A stretch of DNA of 9,378 bases from Clostridia bacterium (GTDB lineage: Bacteria > Bacillota > Clostridia > Lachnospirales > WQUN01): positions 1 to 9,378 of the forward strand of contig BNUF01000090.1 in NCBI GenBank assembly GCA_025997155.1, read 5' to 3'. The position numbers and the translations under genes are program-made. The notes under the pieces are model-generated. The model was not told where the DNA came from and did not search any database. It saw nothing but the letters and a program-made list of their open reading frames with translations. Below, piece by piece: positions 1-5,406 of this stretch. The first letter of the stretch is position 1. Each line of letters begins with the position of its first letter.

Positions 1-32
1 CACTCTTTCCCCTACCCACGCCCTTCCGATCT
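1..32 (+). other. Residual Illumina sequencing adapter (artefact)
   Basis: The 32 bases resemble the 3' part of the Illumina TruSeq universal adapter. Compared ungapped from memory, 26 of 32 positions agree; the first 11 bases and the last 10 (CTTCCGATCT) are identical, and the differences cluster at 12-22. The insert starts exactly after the final GATCT, as expected for an untrimmed read. This is library DNA, not genome, and it marks position 1 as a contig end. Confidence 0.9.
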
Positions 33-107
33 GATTTGGAGAGGGGTGTAGCCCGCCTCCGCCAAGGGGACTGTTCCCCACTGCGACATTCCGTTGCAGG
101 TTGACGT
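33..107. repeat. 75-bp fold-back copy of 715-789 (chimeric contig end)
   Basis: Positions 33-107 are an exact reverse complement of 715-789 (p pairs with 822-p); the match fails at 108/714. Because the copy lies directly behind an adapter, it is best read as a chimeric or fold-back read stitched onto the contig end. Read on the minus strand it encodes the same GMSQWGTVPLAEAGY peptide found in the real gene and then runs into adapter sequence. The last bases before 108 (GACGT) may be shared microhomology, so the true genomic sequence probably begins around 103-108. A natural inverted repeat is much less likely. Confidence 0.9.
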
Positions 108-2538
108 GACAATCAGCGCGGAAGGATATGAAACGGTAAACGTATACGGCGTGTCGGTTTTTGACACCGAGACGACCGACCTGCCTGTCACAATGCACCA
201 CGAGGGCGGGGGATACACCCGCGACATTGAAAACGCGGGTGACACTGACATTAATAACATCTATATCGGCGACAACGCGCTGCGTTCGAGTACCCCGCGA
301 AACGCCGAAGGCGGCGGAAGCGGCACTCGCGTTCTTAAAGATGTAATAATTCCGTACAATATTACCGTGCATTTAGGCCGTCCCGACCGAGAGGCGACAA
401 ACGTCACCGTCCCTTTCATCGATTATGTTAAAAACACCGCCTCACACGAGATTTACCCGACGTGGCCGGAGGCGTCCCTAGAGGCGAACATTGACGCGAT
501 AACGACTTTCGCGCTTAATCGAATCTATACCGAATGGTACAGAGGGGCGGGCAAAAATTTCGACATTTCAAACTCGACGGCGTTCGACCAATATTATGTA
601 CAAGGCGGAGAAGTGTTTAAAAGTATCTCCGACGTGGTAGACAGAGTTTTTGCCACGTATATCCAGCGTCAGGGCTACAAAGACCCCTACTTCTCCCAAT
701 TCTGCAACGGCACAACGTCAACCTGCAACGGAATGTCGCAGTGGGGAACAGTCCCCTTGGCGGAGGCGGGCTACACCCCTCTCCAAATCCTCAAATACTA
801 CTACCCAAACGATATCACGCTTGTTAAGGCGACAAAATACTCGGATATATACACCTCCTACCCAGGGTATACTATGAGTAACGGTATGAATTCAAACGAC
901 ATCAAGACAATGCAGCAGTACCTCAACCGCATCGCGACAAATTTCCCGCTCATCAAGTCGATAACCAACCCTAACGGATATTTCGGCGCGGATACTGTGG
1001 CGGCGGTTAAAGCTTTTCAGCAGAGTTTTAATTTAACCCCCACGGGCGTTATCGACAAAGGCACGTGGGATAAAATTTCACAGATATATGTCGCGGTGAA
1101 ACGTTTAGGCGAATTGGACGGCGAGGGCGAACGCGTGGACATCGGCGCGAATCCCCCGACAAGCGTGATAAAAGCGGGCGCTAAGGGAAATGACGTTGTT
1201 GAACTTCAGTTCATTCTCAACTACCTGAGCCAATTTTACGACGAAATCCCCCCTGTTTTGGAAAACGGCATTGTTGACGCTGCGACGGTTAATTCGATTA
1301 AGGAATTCCAGAAATTGAAAGGACTTACCCAAGACGGCATAGTCGGGCCGGCGACATGGCGCGTCTTGTACGACGCGTACAAAAGCGCGAAAGGCGGCGG
1401 CGGGGGCGGTTCAACTCCGCAATACCCCGGATATTACCTCAAAGTCGGCGTGAAGGACGATAACGTCCGCACTATGCAAACCTACCTTAACGCGCTTTCG
1501 TCAAAATATCCGTCTATCCCGAAACTTACGGCGGACGGCGATTTCGGAAATCAGACAAAGGCGGCCGTAATCGAGTTCCAAAAACTGTTTGGGCTTACGG
1601 CGGACGGGATTATAGGGAAATCGACGTGGGACGCTATCGTCAAGGCGGCAGGAGGGCAAGCTCCGAGCGAAGACCAAAGTTACCCCGGGTATTATCTCAA
1701 AGTCGGCGTGGAGGGCGAAAAAGTCCGCCAGTTGCAGAGATACCTAAACGCTATTTCGAGCGAATACCCCTCAATCCCGAAAATCACGGCGGACGGGGCA
1801 TACGGAAACGCCACGGCGGCGGCGGTCAAAAAATATCAGCAGCTTTTCGGGCTTACGGCGGACGGAATAACAGGGCAGGCGACATGGGATTCCGTTGTGT
1901 CAACGTACAATAAACTAGGATACACGAGCTACACAAGCGGCATAACAACAGGCGCGGATTCCTCTTATGGCACAATCGAAAACGGCGCAAGCGGCGACGG
2001 GGTTCGCCAATTGCAGCAATACCTGAACGCAATTTCTGTATACTATCCGACAATACCAAAAGTCACCGTTGACGGCATCTACGGGAACGCCACAGAGTCG
2101 GCCGTCAAGAAATATCAGCAGCTATCGGGGCTTACGGCGGACGGCATCGCCGGAGCGGCGACATGGAATTCGGTCGTCTCCTCCTACAACAACCTTTCCT
2201 CCCGTTCGGGCGGCGACACATCTTTAGGAACAACCTATTTCGGCGCAATCGAAAACGGTTCGGACGGCGACAACGTTCGCCAATTGCAGCAATACCTGAA
2301 CGCAATCTCCGCGTACTACCCGTCAATTCCTAAAGTCAGCGTTGACGGCATATTCGGAATCGGCACAGAAAACGCGGTCAAAAGATATCAGCAGCTTTTC
2401 GGGTTATCCGTGGACGGCGTTGTTGGGAACAATACGTGGAGTTCAATCGTCTCAACCTACAACAGTATCGGCGGAGGCAACAACATCGCGCAAAATCTAA
2501 GCAAAGCTCTAATCAGCAGAATGTTACTGAATATCTAA
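103..2538 (+). CDS. SpoIID-like protein with six peptidoglycan-binding repeats, 5' partial
   Basis: Probable cell-wall or spore-cortex peptidoglycan protein, truncated at its N-terminus by the chimeric contig end. The formal TTG at 94 lies in artefact sequence, so I start at the first trusted codon. Codons 103-200 (VTISAEGYE...) look like a carboxypeptidase-regulatory/transthyretin-type beta domain. About 346-830 is a SpoIID/LytB-like domain. It keeps a candidate catalytic Glu (codon 448-450, in SHEIYPTWPEASLEAN, compare the EMP motif of SpoIID lytic transglycosylases) and the closing GMSQWG...GYTPLQILKYYYP motif. Two CNG cysteines (703 and 724) precede it. Six PG_binding_1 (three-helix, cortex/wall-binding) repeats follow, starting near 859, 1162, 1423, 1681, 1975 and 2248, joined by Gly/Ser-rich linkers and each ending in DG(I/V)xGxxTW. 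No catalytic domain follows the repeats. Lytic activity is inferred and not proven. A terminator follows the stop. Confidence 0.85.
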   Translation, partial: DVTISAEGYETVNVYGVSVFDTETTDLPVTMHHEGGGYTRDIENAGDTDINNIYIGDNALRSSTPRNAEGGGSGTRVLKDVIIPYNITVHLGRPDREATNVTVPFIDYVKNTASHEIYPTWPEASLEANIDAITTFALNRIYTEWYRGAGKNFDISNSTAFDQYYVQGGEVFKSISDVVDRVFATYIQRQGYKDPYFSQFCNGTTSTCNGMSQWGTVPLAEAGYTPLQILKYYYPNDITLVKATKYSDIYTSYPGYTMSNGMNSNDIKTMQQYLNRIATNFPLIKSITNPNGYFGADTVAAVKAFQQSFNLTPTGVIDKGTWDKISQIYVAVKRLGELDGEGERVDIGANPPTSVIKAGAKGNDVVELQFILNYLSQFYDEIPPVLENGIVDAATVNSIKEFQKLKGLTQDGIVGPATWRVLYDAYKSAKGGGGGGSTPQYPGYYLKVGVKDDNVRTMQTYLNALSSKYPSIPKLTADGDFGNQTKAAVIEFQKLFGLTADGIIGKSTWDAIVKAAGGQAPSEDQSYPGYYLKVGVEGEKVRQLQRYLNAISSEYPSIPKITADGAYGNATAAAVKKYQQLFGLTADGITGQATWDSVVSTYNKLGYTSYTSGITTGADSSYGTIENGASGDGVRQLQQYLNAISVYYPTIPKVTVDGIYGNATESAVKKYQQLSGLTADGIAGAATWNSVVSSYNNLSSRSGGDTSLGTTYFGAIENGSDGDNVRQLQQYLNAISAYYPSIPKVSVDGIFGIGTENAVKRYQQLFGLSVDGVVGNNTWSSIVSTYNSIGGGNNIAQNLSKALISRMLLNI
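859..2480 (+). repeat. Six tandem PG_binding_1 coding repeats
   Basis: Six in-frame units of about 75 codons are separated by linkers. Units 3-6 are the most alike (YLNA(I/L)S..YPSIPK, QQLFGLTADGI, TW). At DNA level a 32-bp stretch is identical at 2002-2033 and 2275-2306 (offset 273 bp, 91 codons). The AAATATCAGCAGCT segment recurs at 1831 and 2109/2110 (about 93 codons apart). Units 1 and 2 are more diverged. This suggests stepwise intragenic duplication with recent expansion at the 3' end; copy number may vary between strains or be mis-assembled from short reads. Confidence 0.85.
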
Positions 2539-2539
2539 C

Positions 2540-2577
2540 AAAAAAACAACATACCCGCATAGGATATGTTGTTTTTT
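2540..2577 (+). terminator. Rho-independent terminator after the SpoIID-like gene
   Basis: The arms AAAAACAACATA and TATGTTGTTTTT pair around a short C-rich loop (2554-2564) and the 3' arm ends in six T (2572-2577). It begins one base after the stop codon. The A-run on the 5' side means it could also stop leftward transcription. The structure isolates the first gene from the next one. Confidence 0.85.
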
Positions 2578-2651
2578 GCTTTATCATAATGATTAAGTTT
2601 TTTTATGCAACTTTTCAGATATTTTTGCGTAAATCTTTTTATAGAGGAAAC

Positions 2652-2667
2652 GGAGGAATACGATTTG
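2652..2667 (+). promoter_or_regulatory. RBS deciding a TTG start
   Basis: GGAGG at 2652-2656 is followed after 8 nt by TTG (2665). The in-frame ATG at 2605 has no such site, and the ATG at 2677 is 20 nt away, too far. The TTG start also places the SHOCT-like motif at the very N-terminus, as in YvlB/LiaX relatives. No convincing sigma-A promoter was found in the 126-nt gap upstream. Confidence 0.75.
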
Positions 2668-3798
2668 AGCGAAAAAATGAAGATACTTGAAATGCTCCAA
2701 AACGGGCAAATCACAGCGGACGAGGCGGCGCGGCTTCTTGACGCGAAAGAACCGCGGCAGAATTACGCCCCCGCGCAGCAGATTAACTACCGCGACATTG
2801 CGGACAGCGTTACGCGCAAAATCGACACCATGACAAGGGATTTAGAGCCTAAATTATATAAATTAACCGAAACCGTGGCAAGCGTGACGGAGAGTGCGGC
2901 GCAGAAAATATCAAAAACACTCGAAACGCCGAGACACGCCCCCTCCTATTCGTCAAGTTCGCGGACGACCACGACGACCACCACCACGACTACAAGCCGC
3001 CCGTTCACAGAGACCTCGTTTGAATACGCGGTATCGGGGCAATACGGCGAACTAAGCCTTTGCGCGGTTAACGCCCCAATCAGCGTAAAAGGCTACAACG
3101 GCGACAAAATCAACGCCCGCGTGCGGTATATTGCGAAAGCGGGCAAGTCCCCCGCGATTTCCCTTATGAAACTCGGCGACAAATACTATCTCGACTATGA
3201 CGAGGACGATTTTGACGCTGTTGGAATCGACGCGTTTGTCCCCGACAAATTTTTCAACAACATATCCCTTTCGGGAACGAACGCCGAACTCTCCGCGACA
3301 GAACTCGCCGCCGACTATATCACGATAAGCAACGCGAACGCCAAAACCCACCTTACAAACCTTTCCGCGAAATACCTTAAAGCCGAAAACACAAACGGCG
3401 CGCTGCGTTTCGAGAACATTACCGCCGAAAACGGCGAAATCGAGAACTTCAACGCCTCTATCACGGGCAGCTGCGCGGATATAAAAAACCTCAAGATATC
3501 GGGGCTTAACGGAAGCGTTTCCGCGAACGTCGCGTATTTCGATAAATTCAGCGACTACACGTGGAACGTCGAGTCAAGCAACGCCAAACTCACTCTGAAC
3601 CTCCCCACAACGCCCACAATCGGATACAGTATCCAAGCTCGCGCCACCCTCTCAAAAATCCGAATGGGGCTTACGGGGCTTAATTATAAGATAAACGACC
3701 CGAGTACAATCGACGCGCAGAGCGCTAACTTCGCCTCCGCGTCAAAAAGAGTGCGTCTGACGCTTGACGTATCGAACGCGCCGATTACCGTAAATTAA
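2665..3798 (+). CDS. SHOCT-like / DUF4097 protein (YvlB/LiaX-like)
   Basis: A 377-aa protein of the YvlB/LiaX type. Residues 3-27 (KMKILEMLQNGQITADEAAR) form the short helical SHOCT-like domain typical of the N-terminus of these proteins. Residues 40-90 are polar and helical. A Ser/Thr linker with ten consecutive Thr (101-110) leads into a long beta-solenoid DUF4097 (putative adhesin) domain, about 115-377, with repeated Asn/Ala-rich rungs such as ISNANAKTHL and FENITAENGEIENF. There is no signal peptide or membrane segment, so export is not evident. In enterococci LiaX takes part in sensing cell-envelope antimicrobials; a similar envelope-stress role here is inference from family only. No adjacent PspC or LiaFSR genes are seen. 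It is transcribed after a terminator and followed by a 171-nt gap. Confidence 0.8.
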   Translation: MSEKMKILEMLQNGQITADEAARLLDAKEPRQNYAPAQQINYRDIADSVTRKIDTMTRDLEPKLYKLTETVASVTESAAQKISKTLETPRHAPSYSSSSRTTTTTTTTTTSRPFTETSFEYAVSGQYGELSLCAVNAPISVKGYNGDKINARVRYIAKAGKSPAISLMKLGDKYYLDYDEDDFDAVGIDAFVPDKFFNNISLSGTNAELSATELAADYITISNANAKTHLTNLSAKYLKAENTNGALRFENITAENGEIENFNASITGSCADIKNLKISGLNGSVSANVAYFDKFSDYTWNVESSNAKLTLNLPTTPTIGYSIQARATLSKIRMGLTGLNYKINDPSTIDAQSANFASASKRVRLTLDVSNAPITVN

Positions 3799-3848
3799 TT
3801 TTCGGACGCGTGTATATTTAGGTTAAATTGCGTCAACAATGTATTTGT

Positions 3849-3874
3849 GAATGTTTAAGCCCCCAAAAACATTC
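3849..3874 (+). other. Intergenic hairpin, possible weak terminator or sigma-G-like promoter
   Basis: GAATGTTT (3849-3856) and AAACATTC (3867-3874) form a perfect 8-bp stem with a 10-nt C-rich loop. Only a short T-run (3883-3886) follows, so termination would be weak. The same bases contain GAATG (3849-3853) and CATTCCA (3870-3876), which resemble sigma-G -35 (GHATR) and -10 (CATnnTA) elements, 16 nt apart (usual spacing is slightly longer). The next gene encodes a SASP, a classic sigma-G product. I cannot tell the two readings apart. Apart from this, the 3799-3969 gap holds no gene that I can support. Confidence 0.35.
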
Positions 3875-3969
3875 CAAAATAATTTTCCCCTTATAGTTTT
3901 ATTTCCGCAACGGCAGCCGTGCAGGTATTACACTTGCGCGGTTGCTTTGGGTTAGAGAGGTGTGGTATA

Positions 3970-4134
3970 ATGGACGAAGAGATGGTAAACAACATATTGA
4001 AATATGAGGTTGCCGAGGAACTCGGGCTAATGGACAAGGTGTACAACACGGGCTGGAAGTCCCTTACCGCGAGAGAAAGCGGGAAAATCGGCGGGATTAT
4101 GGCGAAACGCAAGAAGGATATGGGGATAGAGTGA
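3970..4134 (+). CDS. Alpha/beta-type small acid-soluble spore protein (SASP)
   Basis: A 54-aa protein of the alpha/beta SASP family, which coats DNA in dormant spores and protects it from UV and chemical damage; it is degraded at germination by the GPR protease. Visible family marks are LKYEVAEELGL (10-20), with the probable GPR cleavage site after Glu13 (E-VA), and the C-terminal DNA-binding block GWKSLTARESGKIGGIMAKR (28-47), closest to the clostridial/SspF-like LTA(K/R)E(T/S)G(R/K)IGG form. It is shorter than classical SspA/B. The ATG at 3970 is chosen because AGAGAGG (3954-3960) sits 9 nt upstream; an upstream in-frame GTG at 3919 would add 17 residues unlike any SASP. The stop abuts the methyltransferase start, implying one transcript. 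It is direct evidence that the organism sporulates or descends from a spore former. Confidence 0.88.
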   Translation: MDEEMVNNILKYEVAEELGLMDKVYNTGWKSLTARESGKIGGIMAKRKKDMGIE

Positions 4135-4866
4135 ATGTATAAATCATTGGCGCGGGTGTACGACGTTTTTATGAAGGACGTGCCGTATGAGAAGTGGGCG
4201 GAGAATATTGCGGGGCTTTTCGGGCGGTATAATGTTTCGCCCGAATTGGTGCTTGAGCTGGGGTGCGGCACGGGTAACGTCACCGTGCCTCTTGCGCTGC
4301 GCGGGTTTTCTATGATTGGCGTTGATATATCGGCGGATATGCTTGCCTTGGCGCAAGAGAAAGCTTTGGCGCGGGGCGTTTCCGTTCTTTTTCTGAATCA
4401 GGATATGCGGGAGTTTGAGTTGTACGGCACTGTCGGGGCGTGCGTGTCGGTTTGCGACTGCCTTAACTACATACAAAAAGCGGACGATTTGACTAAAATC
4501 TTCAAACTTGTCAAAAACTACCTTGACGACGGCGGGGTGTTTTTGTTTGACTTGAACACGGAAGCTGTGTTTGAGTATCTCGGAGAAATCGGGTCCTTCG
4601 GCGAGACTTTGGAGGACTCCGCCTTTATCTGCGAAACAGCCTATGACGGGAAAATTATGGAATACAACGTGAATATCTTTACCCGCGAGAAGGACGAAAA
4701 CTACACCCGCACGAACGAAATCCACAGGGAATACCCACACACCCTAAAAGAAATCAAAAACTGCCTTGAATCGGCGAACCTAACCTACATAGAAACCCTT
4801 GACGCACAAACACTAGAGCTCCCAACCCCCGACACAAGGCGCGTATATATTGCCTCACGCGCTTAA
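4135..4866 (+). CDS. Class I SAM-dependent methyltransferase (YqeM-like)
   Basis: A 243-aa Rossmann-fold methyltransferase. SAM-binding motif I is VLELGCGTG (39-47), the acidic residue after strand 2 is Asp64 (GVDIS), the motif near Asp90 (LNQDMREF) would contact adenine, and VSVCDCLNYI (104-113) matches motif IV. The N-terminus LARVYDVFMKDVPYEKWAE resembles YqeM and related small-molecule or RNA methyltransferases, but the substrate cannot be named. The ATG begins at the base right after the SASP stop, so translation is probably coupled, although the SASP end (GGGGATAGAG) offers only a poor RBS. Its last 17 bases overlap the -35 region of the toxin-antitoxin promoter. A TTGCTT (3942) / TATAAT (3966) pair with an 18-nt spacer could give it a separate vegetative transcript, as that -10 overlaps the SASP start codon. 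Confidence 0.85.
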   Translation: MYKSLARVYDVFMKDVPYEKWAENIAGLFGRYNVSPELVLELGCGTGNVTVPLALRGFSMIGVDISADMLALAQEKALARGVSVLFLNQDMREFELYGTVGACVSVCDCLNYIQKADDLTKIFKLVKNYLDDGGVFLFDLNTEAVFEYLGEIGSFGETLEDSAFICETAYDGKIMEYNVNIFTREKDENYTRTNEIHREYPHTLKEIKNCLESANLTYIETLDAQTLELPTPDTRRVYIASRA

Positions 4867-4878
4867 TTGTGATATAAT
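4850..4878 (+). promoter_or_regulatory. Sigma-A promoter of the toxin-antitoxin operon
   Basis: TTGCCT (4850-4855, 4 of 6 to TTGACA), a 17-nt spacer and a perfect TATAAT (4873-4878). Transcription would start near 4885, leaving a leader of about 15 nt that holds the GGAGGTG ribosome binding site (4888-4894) ahead of the ATG at 4900. The -35 lies inside the end of the methyltransferase gene. No clear operator palindrome of the yefM type was seen. Confidence 0.65.
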
Positions 4879-4899
4879 AATGGTTGCGGAGGTGAAACA

Positions 4900-5103
4900 A
4901 TGCTTGCAATATCTGTGAATAGTTTTAATTTCAGAGATTTTTCCGATTTCATTAACCAAAACGAGGAAGTTTTTGTACTTAGCAAGATTGAGTATGAGAG
5001 CTTAAATTCTATCAGTCAGGACGAGTTGACGAATCGGATTAATGATATAAAAGCAAATAGGAACTGCGGCTTTCACGAATTGGTGGAGGTCGATGATGAA
5101 TAA
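4900..5103 (+). CDS. Short YefM/Phd-like antitoxin of a YoeB module
   Basis: A 67-aa acidic protein encoded directly upstream of, and overlapping, a YoeB-type toxin, so its role as antitoxin is inferred mainly from position. The N-terminus MLAISVNSFNFRDFSDFI resembles the DNA-binding end of Phd/YefM antitoxins, and VFVLSKIEYESLNSI (24-38) resembles the '...VLS.EEY.SL' helix of that family. The usual intervening 'PL.VTR..G..VV' hairpin is mostly missing. The C-terminus (ELVEVDDE) is acidic and would fit against the basic toxin. Good RBS GGAGGTG 5 nt upstream. It is distinctly AT-rich (65 GC of 180 at 4921-5100, 36%) against about 58% in part of guaA, a sign of acquisition. Confidence 0.75.
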   Translation: MLAISVNSFNFRDFSDFINQNEEVFVLSKIEYESLNSISQDELTNRINDIKANRNCGFHELVEVDDE

Positions 5104-5359
5104 ATTGTGGCACGACAAGGCTTGGGAAGATTATTTATACTGGCAAACGCAAGATAAAAAGACCTTGAGAAAAGTTAATATCTTGTTAAAAGATATAGAA
5201 CGCAACGGTTATAACTGCACAGGCAAGCCCGAACCGCTCAAAGACAACTTAAACGGTCAGTGGAGCGTCAGGATTGACGAGGCGAACAGAATAATCTTCA
5301 AGATAAATAACGGCGTCATAGAAATAGTTTCCTGCAAAGGTCATTATAGTGATATTTAG
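5096..5359 (+). CDS. yoeB: YoeB-family mRNA interferase toxin
   Basis: An 87-aa RelE-superfamily ribosome-dependent endoribonuclease of the Txe/YoeB type, which cleaves mRNA in the ribosomal A site when freed from its antitoxin. Family signatures are KAWEDYLYWQTQDKKTLRKV near the N-terminus, GKPEPLK (43-49), WSVRIDEANRIIFK (56-69) and the terminal CKGHY. Counting from the ATG at 5096, the residues known to be catalytic in E. coli YoeB (Glu46, Arg65, His83, Tyr84) all fall on exactly the same numbers, so the toxin looks intact. An ATG at 5093 is possible, but GGAGG at 5085-5089 is only 3 nt from it and 6 nt from 5096. The gene overlaps the antitoxin by 8 nt. It shares the antitoxin's low GC (33-37% per 60 nt). 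Three extra codons (SDI) follow the usual HY end. Confidence 0.92.
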   Translation: MNKLWHDKAWEDYLYWQTQDKKTLRKVNILLKDIERNGYNCTGKPEPLKDNLNGQWSVRIDEANRIIFKINNGVIEIVSCKGHYSDI

Positions 5360-5406
5360 CTTTTGAACCTAGGTTGTTGACATTGACATAAAAGGGGACG
5401 AAATCT

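Noticed and set aside
12..260. Minus-strand ORF carrying the same GMSQWG peptide as the first gene
   Set aside because: It is produced by the fold-back copy (33-107) fused to adapter sequence; the rest is shadow of the + strand gene.
859..2480. Possible CRISPR-like or noncoding tandem repeat
   Set aside because: The periodicity is in frame, about 91-93 codons long, and encodes PG_binding_1 units; it is a protein domain repeat.
3919..3969. GTG-initiated N-terminal extension of the SASP
   Set aside because: The 17 extra residues do not look like SASP sequence, and a good ribosome binding site precedes the ATG at 3970.
5366..5375. 10-bp palindrome AACCTAGGTT between the toxin and guaA
   Set aside because: Too short to support as an operator or terminator; no second copy and no T-run were seen.
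5377..5388. Two tandem TTGACA hexamers before guaA
   Set aside because: No acceptable -10 lies about 17 nt downstream of either; the candidate positions read GAAATC and TATGGA, the latter covering the guaA start codon.
5360..5406. Guanine/purine riboswitch upstream of guaA
   Set aside because: Only 47 nt separate the genes and no purine-aptamer core or terminator stem is present.
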